Assembly: GCF_000226875.1 (NCBI RefSeq)
Contig: NZ_JH164926.1
Coordinates: 1,204,095 to 1,250,083 of the forward strand
Direction: 5' to 3'
Source of the DNA: Neisseria shayeganii 871
Lineage (GTDB): Bacteria > Pseudomonadota > Gammaproteobacteria > Burkholderiales > Neisseriaceae
Length of the DNA: 45,989 nt
Shown here: one piece after another, positions 1 to 9,081 of the stretch
How the letters are laid out: every line of letters begins with the position of its first letter
How positions within the stretch are numbered: position 1 is the first letter of the stretch
Position numbers and translations under genes: made by a program
Notes under the pieces: model-generated
The model's input: only the letters and a program-made list of their open reading frames with translations
What the model was told of the DNA's origin: nothing
The model's database searches: none

Positions 1-37
1 AACGGCAGGTTTTTTGTTGGTCAAGCCCAAGCAGGCA

Positions 38-1210
<1,173 letters not shown>

Positions 1211-1237
1211 TGAATACTCCTTATTGCACCTTGCCGA

Positions 1238-1249
1238 AGGCTACCTGAA
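1238..1249 (+). repeat. DNA uptake sequence (Eikenella dialect)
   Basis: Exact AGGCTACCTGAA in the ftsZ-ftsA gap. It is a single copy without an inverted partner, so it is probably an uptake signal and not a terminator. Confidence 0.85.
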
Positions 1250-1266
1250 AACGTAAAAACGCCCGC

Positions 1267-1272
1267 ATTATA
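1267..1272 (-). promoter_or_regulatory. Putative -10 box for ftsZ
   Basis: Perfect TATAAT on the minus strand, 57 bp upstream of the ftsZ start. No convincing -35 box is seen at 16-18 bp. A separate ftsZ promoter in the ftsA-ftsZ gap is an inference. Confidence 0.4.
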
Positions 1273-1311
1273 TCGTTCCGGCCTGTATTTGTGTGGAAAT
1301 TTTACGGAAAA

Positions 1312-2544
1312 TCAAAAATTGTTTTTCACCAGATCAATCAGCCGGCGGAAGATCGAATCACCGGTTTCCGGACGGCTCAGATGGTAGCCGTGCACGTTGC
1401 GCTGCTCGACTGCGGTTTGCAGCAGGCCGATGGCGGTGGCGTAGCGCGGATTGCGGATGCGCTCAGACAAACCGCCCATTTCCTGCGGCACGCCGATACG
1501 GGCGGGCAGGTTGAACACCTCCTCGGCCAAATCCACCACGCCGGACAATAAAGATGCGCCGCCGGTCAGCACCACGCCGGAAGTCAGCACTTCTTCGGGA
1601 AAGCCGGAACGGCGCAATTCGTTCAGGGTCAATTCCAAAATCTCCTCCACCCGCGGACCGATCACGCTGGCCAATACGCGGCGCGAAATCTGACGCGGGC
1701 TGCGGTCGCCCACGCTGGGCACCTCCACCATTTCGTCCAAACCTTCGCCGCTGGCCAAGGCCACGCCGTGATGGATTTTGATGTATTCGGCAGCGCTATA
1801 AGGGGTGCGCAGGGCTTGGGCCAAGTCCTTGGTAATCAAATCGCCCGCCACCGGAATCACAGCGGTGTGGCGGATGGCGCCGTTGGTGTAAACCGCAATG
1901 TCGGTGGTGCCGCCACCGATGTCGATCACGCACACGCCCAACTCTTTTTCGTCTTCGGTCAGCACCGCCTGCCCGCTGGCCAAGGGTTGCAGCATGATGT
2001 TGTCGATGTGCAGGCCGCAGCGTTCCACGCATTTCTGGATATTCTGCATCGCTGTCACCGCACCGGTAACAATGTGGATGCGCGTATCCAAACGCACGCC
2101 GCTCATGCCGATCGGTTCTTTCACGCCGGGCTGGTTATCGATGATGTATTCCTGTACCACAGTGTGCAGAATTTGGTGGTCCGGCGGAATATTGACCGCC
2201 TTGGCGGTTTCGATGGCGCGGTCGATGTCGGCCTGCATCACTTCGCCCTCTTTGATTTTCACCACGCCTTGCGAATTCATGCTGCGGATGTGGTTGCCGG
2301 CAATACCGGTGATGACGCTGTCGATCTGGCAGTCCGCCATCAACTGCGCTTCCTCCACCGCTTGGGTAATCGCTTGGGCGGTGGCGTCGATATTGGTCAC
2401 CATGCCCGCCTTCAGGCCGTGCGAAGGAGCCTGCCCCAAACCGATGATATGAACCTCATTGTCGTCCTGCACTTCGCCGATCAGCGCGATGACCTTGGAA
2501 GTACCGATGTCCAGCGCCCCCACCAACTGTTTTTCTTTTGCCAT
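1312..2544 (-). CDS. ftsA: Cell division protein FtsA
   Basis: Actin-like ATPase that tethers FtsZ filaments to the membrane. The 410-residue product has the phosphate-1 motif LDIGTSKV near residues 11-18 and the phosphate-2 motif VIDIGGGTTDIAVY near 205. The C-terminal segment ends in FRRLIDLVKNNF, an amphipathic helix typical of the FtsA membrane-targeting sequence. The length is normal. The gene lies 68 bp downstream of ftsQ and is read in the same direction, so it is probably part of the same transcript. Confidence 0.97.
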   Translation of the reverse strand: MAKEKQLVGALDIGTSKVIALIGEVQDDNEVHIIGLGQAPSHGLKAGMVTNIDATAQAITQAVEEAQLMADCQIDSVITGIAGNHIRSMNSQGVVKIKEGEVMQADIDRAIETAKAVNIPPDHQILHTVVQEYIIDNQPGVKEPIGMSGVRLDTRIHIVTGAVTAMQNIQKCVERCGLHIDNIMLQPLASGQAVLTEDEKELGVCVIDIGGGTTDIAVYTNGAIRHTAVIPVAGDLITKDLAQALRTPYSAAEYIKIHHGVALASGEGLDEMVEVPSVGDRSPRQISRRVLASVIGPRVEEILELTLNELRRSGFPEEVLTSGVVLTGGASLLSGVVDLAEEVFNLPARIGVPQEMGGLSERIRNPRYATAIGLLQTAVEQRNVHGYHLSRPETGDSIFRRLIDLVKNNF

Positions 2545-2612
2545 AATTTTCCTATTCCACTTCCACTAATCCGTTATGTTTGCCGCCCGGGCCGCTCAGG
2601 CCCGATGCCGCC

Positions 2613-3383
2613 TCAGGGCTCGGCATCGCCGTGTGGGTGTGCGGCCGATGCCGCCTGCTCCGGTACCGCCGGCGTTTCCTCACCGCTACGGTAGCGTACA
2701 GCAAACCCGTCTTTATAACGCAGGTCCACATAGCGCACGCTGTCGGCACGGCTGTGCAGCACCTCATGCCAGGCCTGTACGAAACGGCGCAAACGGCTCT
2801 CCGCGTCCAAACGCCCTAAGCGCAACACCAAGCCGTTGTCCAGCGTGAGCGTGCGTGCGGCGCGCTGCCCGTAATCCAAACGCTCGATTTTCAAGCCGGT
2901 CGGTTCCAAAATGGCGCGAAAGCGGTCGTATTCTTCCACCATGATTTTGCGCGCCCCGGTGGCACCCGAGAACACCGGAAACGGCTCGTCGGTGGGCGCA
3001 TCAAAGGCCCTGCCCTCACTGTCCACCAAGCCGCCGCCTTCCCACCGCGCCACCGGCTGACGCTCGCTTACCTGGATCTGAACGGTATCCGGCCACATAC
3101 GGCGGATCTCCACCTCAGCCACCCAAGGAAGGGCTTCAAACGCTTCGCGTGCGGCATGCAAATCGGCTTTAAAAATATTACCGCGGATGTGCCGCTGAGC
3201 GGTCTGCTGGAGTTGGGCGGCATCCAAGCGTTGCAACTGGCCGTCGATTTTAACCGATTTGATCGGAAAATACGGCGAATTCATCATCCACACCACGGCT
3301 GCGGCCAACAGGCTGAGCACCACCAGCACATATAAGCCGTTGTTGATGCGCTTGAGCGCACCGGCGTTATCCCACAGTCGCAT
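2613..3383 (-). CDS. ftsQ: Cell division protein FtsQ
   Basis: Bitopic membrane protein of the divisome that links FtsB/FtsL to the FtsA-FtsZ side. The chosen product is 256 residues: a short cytoplasmic N-terminus (MRLWDNAGALKR), one membrane segment at about residues 16-35, a POTRA-type region beginning FPIKSVKIDG, then the periplasmic beta domain. An in-frame ATG lies 10 codons upstream, but the ATG at 3383 fits family length better and keeps the overlap with ddl to 17 bp. The acidic, Ala/Pro-rich C-terminal tail is variable in the family. Confidence 0.93.
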   Translation of the reverse strand: MRLWDNAGALKRINNGLYVLVVLSLLAAAVVWMMNSPYFPIKSVKIDGQLQRLDAAQLQQTAQRHIRGNIFKADLHAAREAFEALPWVAEVEIRRMWPDTVQIQVSERQPVARWEGGGLVDSEGRAFDAPTDEPFPVFSGATGARKIMVEEYDRFRAILEPTGLKIERLDYGQRAARTLTLDNGLVLRLGRLDAESRLRRFVQAWHEVLHSRADSVRYVDLRYKDGFAVRYRSGEETPAVPEQAASAAHPHGDAEP

Positions 3384-4278
3384 GGCGCAAAATTTCAAGG
3401 CATAAATCGGCAAAATCCCAACCGGCCTGCGCCGCTGCCTTCGGCACCAGGCTGTGGTCGGTCATGCCGGGCACGGTATTGATTTCCAACAGATAAAGTT
3501 TGCCGTTGCGGTCTTTCAAAAAGTCCACCCGTCCCCAGCCTTTGCCGCCCACCGCATCAAATGCGGCCTTGGCCAAGCGGCGGATTTCCGCTTCCTGATC
3601 GGCCTCCAAATCGCTCGGGCACTGGTACACCGTGTCGTCACGGTGGTATTTGGCTTCGTAATCGTAAAACTCGTTGGCCGGAATGATGCGGATGCTCGGC
3701 AGCGCATCCTGCCCCAATATGGCACAAGTGTATTCGCCGCCGTCGATGCAGCGCTCGGCCAAAATCTCGCCGTGCAGATGTTTCACCTCATCCAACACGG
3801 CGGGCAGGCGGCCGGCTTCTTTCACTTTCACCACGCCGACGCTGCTGCCCTCAGTAGAGGGCTTCACAAACAGAGGCAGGCCCAATTGCTGCTCGACTGC
3901 GGCAAAGTCGCTGTCTTCGCGCAACACAGCAAACTCCGGCACCGGCAAACCCAAAGCCAGCCACACCAGCTTGGTGCGGTATTTGTCCATACCCAAGGCG
4001 GAAGCCGCCACGCCGCAACCGGTGTAGGGAATGCCCAAGGCATCCAATACCGCCTGCACCGTGCCGTCTTCGCCGTAAGTGCCGTGCAGCACATTGAAGG
4101 CTACCTGAAAGCCCTGCGCCTTCAGCTGCCAGATGTCCTGCTCTTTGGGGTCGAAGCCGTAGGCATCCACGCCTTTGCTGCGCAAGGCCGCCAGCACCGC
4201 CTTCCCGCTTTTAAGCGACACTTCACGCTCGGCGGAAAAACCGCCGTACAAAACCGCCACTTTGCCGAAATTCTGCAT
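3367..4278 (-). CDS. ddl: D-alanine--D-alanine ligase
   Basis: Makes the D-Ala-D-Ala dipeptide for peptidoglycan precursors, using ATP, in the cytoplasm. The product has the ATP-grasp layout: N-terminal MQNFGKVAVLYGG, the Gly/Ser-rich EGSSVGVVKV loop and the metal and substrate motif EINTVPGMTDHSLVP near the C-terminus. Starting at MQNFGK gives 303 residues, the usual size for neisserial Ddl. An in-frame ATG exists one codon upstream, and another 13 codons upstream has no good ribosome site. A DUS inside the gene (4098-4109) is read as Phe-Gln-Val-Ala. The 3' end overlaps ftsQ by 17 bp. Confidence 0.96.
   Translation of the reverse strand: MQNFGKVAVLYGGFSAEREVSLKSGKAVLAALRSKGVDAYGFDPKEQDIWQLKAQGFQVAFNVLHGTYGEDGTVQAVLDALGIPYTGCGVAASALGMDKYRTKLVWLALGLPVPEFAVLREDSDFAAVEQQLGLPLFVKPSTEGSSVGVVKVKEAGRLPAVLDEVKHLHGEILAERCIDGGEYTCAILGQDALPSIRIIPANEFYDYEAKYHRDDTVYQCPSDLEADQEAEIRRLAKAAFDAVGGKGWGRVDFLKDRNGKLYLLEINTVPGMTDHSLVPKAAAQAGWDFADLCLEILRHATVG
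4098..4109 (+). repeat. DUS inside ddl
   Basis: Exact AGGCTACCTGAA on the plus strand. In the ddl reading direction it encodes the FQVA of GFQVAFN, so an uptake signal is accommodated within coding sequence. Confidence 0.85.
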
Positions 4279-4560
4279 CATTACTTCCTCAATCCGTTGC
4301 GGCACGCCAAGCCACACTTATCTGCCTTAAATTTATCTAAAATACCCAAATCCTATTCAGGTAGCCTGCCGCACGGCAAGGCTGCCTGAGGCAAACCCCG
4401 TCCCAGTCTGCCGCCTGAAAGCCTGTGTATCTTCTTCTGGCGCAGCAGTTTGCCGAAACAACACCTCAAATCCCAAGCGCGGTACGCATAAAGCGGGCAC
4501 CTTGCCAATCTGTTGCTTATCCTCTGCGGATAACGCAGCAACGCTTGGTGACGGCACGTA
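4279..4560. other. Intergenic region ddl / paralog B
   Basis: A 282-bp gap with no convincing gene. It holds an exact DUS (4356-4367, reverse orientation) and a nearby sequence (AGGCTGCCTGAG, about 4379) resembling a different DUS dialect. A nested inverted repeat lies at 4512-4542: GTTGC with TTATCC / GGATAA inside and GCAAC at the far end. That repeat lies just after the stop of the upstream gene but has no T-run, so it is at best a weak terminator or processing site. Confidence 0.5.
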
Positions 4561-5637
4561 CTAAGGCAAGATGCGGTAGTGCGCCCAAGTCGGATCGTAT
4601 TCACAGCCACACACCGCACCGATCCGCCTGAAGCGGGCGCACAGCACCCTGGCCTTCGCCAGCAACGCTGCCGACTCTGCCGTTACCGCATACACCGTAC
4701 GCAGACCACATGCATCAGTCCGCTCCAGCGTACCAATGCCGTTTTGCCGCACTTGCGCCTCCGCATAAAACGCTTGCGTCAAGCTCTCGGCCGCCGCCCT
4801 GTCGTCCAAACGGCAAGACAGCGATACACACCAGGCCATGTCTGCCCGACCAAACAAAGCAGCGGCTGATTCGTTGCGCACAAAGTCCATCGCATCCAGC
4901 CCGGCTGTCTCGTCCGCTTCAGCCCGATAGCCGGCATATCGCCAAGCGGGTGGCGGATACAGGCCGTTGCGGCCCCAGCCGCGCCATAAGGCATCCAGCT
5001 GTTCAGGCAGCCCGTAAAGCGGCACCGCATCGGCAGCAGGATCCGCAGAAAAATCCACCGCACCGATCTTCACCGCCGCATCCCATTCACCCACCACATG
5101 ATCCAGCAGCACCAAGGTCATATTCTTGGCATGCGCCCACATGGCGGTATCTATGTGTTTCGCAAACGCTACTTGCAAAGCCACCCGTTCCCGGCGTTCG
5201 GTGCAGCGCACCCAAATATCGGCCGTTTCCAATGACAAACCGGCCATGCGGATAAGCAACTCCCGGCCCGATCCGGCCGCACGCCGACGAAAGCCGCGCA
5301 CGCAGTAAGCCGTTGGCGGAGCGCTATCCAACAAGGCCTGCACTTGCGGAAAATGCGCCAAGTCTCCGTTGGCGGTGAATACCAAACAGGCATCATCCGA
5401 ACCGTCTGCCTCCCCCTCCAATTCCAGCAGCACCCGGCGGCAATGCCGCTGCAAAACGGTGTTGGCGGCATGTACAAAGCACCCGGCATCCATGCCGCGC
5501 CAGGCTGGTGACTCTTGCTGCCAATCCGCCCAAAAAGCCCGGGCATTGGCTTGCCACTGCGCCAAGCGGCTTGCGTCTCCCTGTTCTGCCGGCCAAGCTT
5601 TCCGTCGGCCGGCAACCGATCTCCTTAGCGCCTCCAT
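4561..5637 (-). CDS. Uncharacterised protein, paralog B of a tandem pair
   Basis: Function not recognised. The 358-residue soluble protein starts at MEALRR; an AGGAG sits 8 nt before this ATG, which is why I prefer it to the ATG 10 codons upstream. It is clearly related to the next gene upstream. Both share an N-terminal FW-x-x-W region, a middle V(G/L)(E/Q)WD...VK(I/V) segment, GRNG(L/V)YP, then RNESAAAL(F/L)GRADMAWCVSLSC, and end in CE(Y/F)DP(T/S)W-x-HYR. The last ~100 residues resemble the C-terminal part of DUF695-type proteins; this is from memory and tentative. No signal peptide or membrane segment. It lies between murC and ddl, where related bacteria usually have no gene. Confidence 0.75.
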   Translation of the reverse strand: MEALRRSVAGRRKAWPAEQGDASRLAQWQANARAFWADWQQESPAWRGMDAGCFVHAANTVLQRHCRRVLLELEGEADGSDDACLVFTANGDLAHFPQVQALLDSAPPTAYCVRGFRRRAAGSGRELLIRMAGLSLETADIWVRCTERRERVALQVAFAKHIDTAMWAHAKNMTLVLLDHVVGEWDAAVKIGAVDFSADPAADAVPLYGLPEQLDALWRGWGRNGLYPPPAWRYAGYRAEADETAGLDAMDFVRNESAAALFGRADMAWCVSLSCRLDDRAAAESLTQAFYAEAQVRQNGIGTLERTDACGLRTVYAVTAESAALLAKARVLCARFRRIGAVCGCEYDPTWAHYRILP

Positions 5638-5795
5638 CTTACGTTCTCCTATCGCATCGGCCGCCAAAACGGCGGCTTTTCTTTGGTTTCAGACAACCTT
5701 GATGTGGTTCTGAATTTTATTTTTATTAATGATGATGTTACGGCTATTAAATATGAAAAGACGGCAATAGACAATACCAACAAACACGCCAAAAC
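5638..5795. other. AT-rich spacer between the two paralogs
   Basis: The 158-bp spacer contains a GC hairpin (GCCGCC-AAAAC-GGCGGC, 5670-5686) just upstream of the paralog B ribosome site. About 90 bp of unusually A+T-rich DNA (5700-5795) follows, compared with the GC-rich surroundings. A promoter for paralog B could lie here, but no clear -35/-10 pair was found. Confidence 0.4.
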
Positions 5796-6827
5796 TTAAA
5801 AACGGTAATGCCGCCAGGAAGGGTCGAACTCACAGGCCGCACGCGCATTCAGGCGCACATAACGATCGGCGATTTCCTCTGCTGCCGCCAAGGCCGCCTC
5901 CGGGGACGATGCCATGCCGCACACCTGATAAGCGCCCTCCACCAAATCGGTGTACGCCGTGGTCACAATGCCTTGCCCGTCACGGCCGACCGCAGCACCG
6001 AAAGCAGATTCGATTTCCGCCGTCCAAGCCAAACTCATCTCGTCATACACCTCGCAGCTGAGGCTGACACACCAAGCCATATCGGCCCGGCCGAGCAGGG
6101 CGGCGGCCGACTCGTTACGCAACAGCACCGGCGGCCGCAAACCGCCCGCTCTTTGCCCTTCATACACAGAATAATCATGCTTGGCCCACGGATACACCCC
6201 GTTGCGGCCCAAATCTTGGCGCCACATCGCGTCAAACACCGCCGGCAACTCGGCCAGCGGCACCGCCCCGGCAGGCATTTCGGCCACCAGCTCGATGGCC
6301 TCCACTTTCACATTCAAATCCCACTGGCCCAAGGCGTCGGCCAGCAGCTGCCACACCGCCACATGTTGGCCGCGGTGGGTGGGCGGCAAACCGTTTTCCA
6401 CCCGCACCGCCAACACCAGCAAGCCGCCACCGCCCACCGAACAGGCTACCTGAAGCTGGCTGCCGCGCACATCTGCACCGCCGAAGGCCGAGCGGCGCTG
6501 CGCCAAACCGGCCGGCGGACGGCGGCGCAGCAGTGCCTGAAGCGCAAAAGGCAAGGGAGGCGCCGCTTCCGCCAATAAAACGGCATCGGCCATCGGCGAA
6601 ATCTTGTTGGCGCTGCTTAAGGCTACCTGAAACGCTTGACCGGCAGCATCTTCGTCTGCAACCTGCAGGGATACCTCGGGAAAATAACCGTGCAGCAAAC
6701 GGTTGCCTTCCCTGGCCAGCTCGCCGGCAGAGAGCGCATGCCACGGCACGCCGGCCTGCTGCCATGCCTGCCAAAACGATGCCGCGCGGGCTCTCGCCGC
6801 CTGCCGCCGGCTCAGGAAGTCGCTCAT
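5796..6827 (-). CDS. Uncharacterised protein, paralog A of a tandem pair
   Basis: Function not recognised. The 343-residue protein has no signal peptide or membrane helix. Its start codon overlaps the murC stop as ATGA, indicating translational coupling to murC. It aligns with the downstream gene through its length, most strongly in the block RNESAAALLGRADMAWCVSL and in the terminal CEFDPSWRHYRF. Its N-terminal region (FWQAWQQAG...) resembles uncharacterised proteins that end in a DUF695-like domain; that is a tentative inference. Two DUS (6443-6454, 6620-6631) are embedded in the gene and read as QVA and FQVA, so it has been in this uptake lineage for some time. Position suggests a role tied to envelope growth, but nothing in the sequence proves this. 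Confidence 0.8.
   Translation of the reverse strand: MSDFLSRRQAARARAASFWQAWQQAGVPWHALSAGELAREGNRLLHGYFPEVSLQVADEDAAGQAFQVALSSANKISPMADAVLLAEAAPPLPFALQALLRRRPPAGLAQRRSAFGGADVRGSQLQVACSVGGGGLLVLAVRVENGLPPTHRGQHVAVWQLLADALGQWDLNVKVEAIELVAEMPAGAVPLAELPAVFDAMWRQDLGRNGVYPWAKHDYSVYEGQRAGGLRPPVLLRNESAAALLGRADMAWCVSLSCEVYDEMSLAWTAEIESAFGAAVGRDGQGIVTTAYTDLVEGAYQVCGMASSPEAALAAAEEIADRYVRLNARAACEFDPSWRHYRF
6443..6454 (+). repeat. DUS inside paralog A
   Basis: Exact AGGCTACCTGAA, read as Gln-Val-Ala in the coding direction. Confidence 0.85.
6620..6631 (+). repeat. Second DUS inside paralog A
   Basis: Exact AGGCTACCTGAA, read as Phe-Gln-Val-Ala in the coding direction. Confidence 0.85.
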
Positions 6828-8230
6828 TTGGGGCGGCCGCTCAAATCAATCAGGGCCTGCGGCACTTTGTTGATGCTGCCCGCACCCATGTTCAACAGCA
6901 GATCGCCGTCTTTCAGAATCTGCAGCAGGGTGGGCGCCAACTCGTTTACGCCGCCGCAATACACGGTTTCCAGCTTGCCGCGCTGATGGCGCAACACCTG
7001 AGCCAAAGCCGGGCTGTCGGCATGCGGAATCGGGGCTTCGCCGGCGGCATACACATCGGTCAGCACCACGCTGTCGGCGGTATTCAGCACATTCACGAAA
7101 TCGTCGAACAAATCGCGGGTACGGGTGTAGCGGTGCGGTTGGAAGGCCAGCACCAAGCGTTTGTCGGGATACGCGCCGCGGGCGGCCGCCAGTGTGGCGG
7201 CCATTTCCACCGGATGGTGGCCGTAATCGTCGATCACCAAAGCCGAGCCGCCTCCGGGCAGCGCGATGTCGCCGTAGCTTTGGAAACGACGGCCCACGCC
7301 GCCGAAATCCGCCAAGCCGCACTGAATCGCCTCCACCGGCACTTCGCATTCCAAAGCCACGCCGATAGCCGCCAAGGCGTTGAGCACATTGTGGCGGCCG
7401 GGGAAATTCAGGCGCACTGCAAACGGCGCCACGCTGCCGTCTTTCACATGGACGGTGAAACACATCTGTGCGCCTTCGCTGCGCACATCAGTGGCGTAAA
7501 TATCGGCGCTGTCTTCCAAACCGTAGGTGGCGAACGGCTTTTTCACCTGCGGCAGAATGGCGCGCACGTGTTCGCTGTCGATGCACAAAAACGCCTTGCC
7601 GTAAAACGGCATACGGTGGATGAATTCCACAAAGGCCTGGTGCAGCTTGTCCACGCTGTGGCCGTAGGTGTCCATGTGGTCGGTATCGATATTGGTCACC
7701 ACCGACATCACCGGCGTCAGATACAGAAACGAAGCATCGGATTCGTCGGCCTCGGCCACGATGTATTCGCCGCCGCCGAGCTGGGCATTGGTGCCGGCGG
7801 CGGTCAGTTTGCCGCCGATCACAAAAGTGGGGTCCAAACCGCCTGCCGCCAGAATGGAAGCGGTCAGGCTGGTGGTGGTGGTTTTGCCGTGGGTGCCCGC
7901 AATCGCAATGCCTTCGCGGAAACGCATCAACTCGGCCAACATCAGCGCGCGCGGAATCACCGGCACCTTGGCCGCCAACGCCGCCGCCACTTCGGGGTTG
8001 TCCTGCTGCACCGCGGTGGAGGTCACCACCACATCGGCGCCGGCAATATGTTCGGCGGCGTGGCCAGCAAACACCCGGATGCCCAAGCCCGCCAAATGCC
8101 GCGTGACGGCGCTTTCAGACTGGTCGGAGCCGGAAACGGTGTAGTTCAGATTGTGCAGCACTTCGGCCAGGCCGCACATGCCGGAACCGCCGATGCCGAC
8201 GAAATGGATGTGTTTGACGCGGTTTTTCAT
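6824..8230 (-). CDS. murC: UDP-N-acetylmuramate--L-alanine ligase
   Basis: Adds L-alanine to UDP-MurNAc, the first amino-acid step of the peptidoglycan stem peptide. Starting at MKNRVKHIHF gives 468 residues, the usual family size; the frame is open 16 codons further upstream but without support. Motifs: dinucleotide-like GIGGSGMCGL (N-terminal), the ATP P-loop GTHGKTTTT, HRYTRTRDL, and DDYGHHPVE of the C-terminal domain. It is the first gene of this division cluster; murG, its usual upstream neighbour, is absent. Upstream lie a TACAAT box and a DUS terminator that separates it from the next unit. The stop overlaps the next gene by 4 bp. Confidence 0.97.
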   Translation of the reverse strand: MKNRVKHIHFVGIGGSGMCGLAEVLHNLNYTVSGSDQSESAVTRHLAGLGIRVFAGHAAEHIAGADVVVTSTAVQQDNPEVAAALAAKVPVIPRALMLAELMRFREGIAIAGTHGKTTTTSLTASILAAGGLDPTFVIGGKLTAAGTNAQLGGGEYIVAEADESDASFLYLTPVMSVVTNIDTDHMDTYGHSVDKLHQAFVEFIHRMPFYGKAFLCIDSEHVRAILPQVKKPFATYGLEDSADIYATDVRSEGAQMCFTVHVKDGSVAPFAVRLNFPGRHNVLNALAAIGVALECEVPVEAIQCGLADFGGVGRRFQSYGDIALPGGGSALVIDDYGHHPVEMAATLAAARGAYPDKRLVLAFQPHRYTRTRDLFDDFVNVLNTADSVVLTDVYAAGEAPIPHADSPALAQVLRHQRGKLETVYCGGVNELAPTLLQILKDGDLLLNMGAGSINKVPQALIDLSGRPK

Positions 8231-8285
8231 GGGTAACTTCCAACAGACAACGGTGCCGCCCGAGCGGGCCGCAAACAAAGCCGTT

Positions 8286-8291
8286 ATTGTA
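8286..8291 (-). promoter_or_regulatory. Putative -10 box for the murC unit
   Basis: TACAAT on the minus strand, 56 bp upstream of the murC ATG. TACAAT recurs at similar distances before several genes in this window. No good -35 box is seen. Confidence 0.4.
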
Positions 8292-8344
8292 AAGGCGGCA
8301 TGGCGGATATGCCATGCTTGAAATGTAAATTGGCATTTACACGA

Positions 8345-8379
8345 AACAGGCTACCTGAAACCTTTTCAGGTAGCCTGTT
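8345..8379 (-). terminator. DUS inverted-repeat terminator
   Basis: Two DUS in opposite orientation (8348-8359 and 8366-8377) form a stem of about 16 bp with a 2-3 nt loop. It lies just after the stop of the TIGR02117-type gene and upstream of murC, so it ends the upstream unit. Confidence 0.8.
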
Positions 8380-8401
8380 GCCCGGCCTGCCGGGCGCGCG
8401 C

Positions 8402-9028
8402 CTAACGTGCCGACAGCAGCGGGCGGTCGAAAGGCGACCACAAAGGCACGGGCACGCCGATGCGGTACAGCCGTTGGCGCATCCATTCGTTACAGGTCAG
8501 CCAAGGCTGGTAGCGTCCGTGCGCCGGATAAAAATCGGGATAATCCCGCAGCGGGCGCGTGCCGTCGAACTGCGCCGCCAAATCGGCCGCCAGCAAACGG
8601 TATTGCGCGGCACTGAGGCGGATGGCCCGGCTGGCGGGAGACGGCGGCGGTGCCTCACCGGCCCACACCTGCAAAGCGCTGTCGTCGAAAGCCAAGGCAC
8701 GCAGCGCGGTTTGCGGCGTCAAATCCGACCACTGCGGCACTTGGGTATAAAACGTGCGGCTGCCCCAGCCGATGTACACATAAGGCTGTTCGCGCCAGGC
8801 CGGCCGTTTCAGGTAGCCCGCCCAATCGAAATGGCGGTTGCGCACCGGCACGGCGATGTTGATGTGCACGCCGTTGCTGAGCAGATACACCGTTTCCCCT
8901 TCGCCCGCCTCCGGCGCCGGCACCGCCGCCGACACCGTAATATAGGCCGACACCCAAGCCGCCGCCGCATACAGCAGCGGCAACAGCAACAAGCCGAACA
9001 CTATCCGTTTGAACACGCGCCCAATCAT
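8402..9028 (-). CDS. TIGR02117 family (DUF2459-like) membrane-anchored protein
   Basis: Function unknown. The chosen start (MIGRVFKRIVF) is preceded by a strong GGAGGGG ribosome site and gives 208 residues. An N-terminal hydrophobic segment (about 9-28) is a membrane anchor or signal. Conserved family features follow: LLSNGVHINIAVPV, IGWGSRTFYTQVP-x-WSDL, and near the end TCNEWMRQRLYRIGVPVPLWSPF. This matches the family found near some urease loci, but there is no urease gene here. The lone Cys and His of those motifs hint at a hydrolase-like fold; that is inference. A degenerate DUS lies between it and rlmJ. Confidence 0.8.
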   Translation of the reverse strand: MIGRVFKRIVFGLLLLPLLYAAAAWVSAYITVSAAVPAPEAGEGETVYLLSNGVHINIAVPVRNRHFDWAGYLKRPAWREQPYVYIGWGSRTFYTQVPQWSDLTPQTALRALAFDDSALQVWAGEAPPPSPASRAIRLSAAQYRLLAADLAAQFDGTRPLRDYPDFYPAHGRYQPWLTCNEWMRQRLYRIGVPVPLWSPFDRPLLSAR

Positions 9029-9081
9029 CTTCCCCTCCGATACCCCCGTCTGCCGAAGGCTAGCTGACAACCCTCCCTGCC

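Noticed and set aside
6533..8236. 567-codon plus-strand frame opposite murC and paralog A
   Set aside because: Antisense shadow: murC motifs are intact on the other strand, and this product is His/Ala/Gly-rich without domains.
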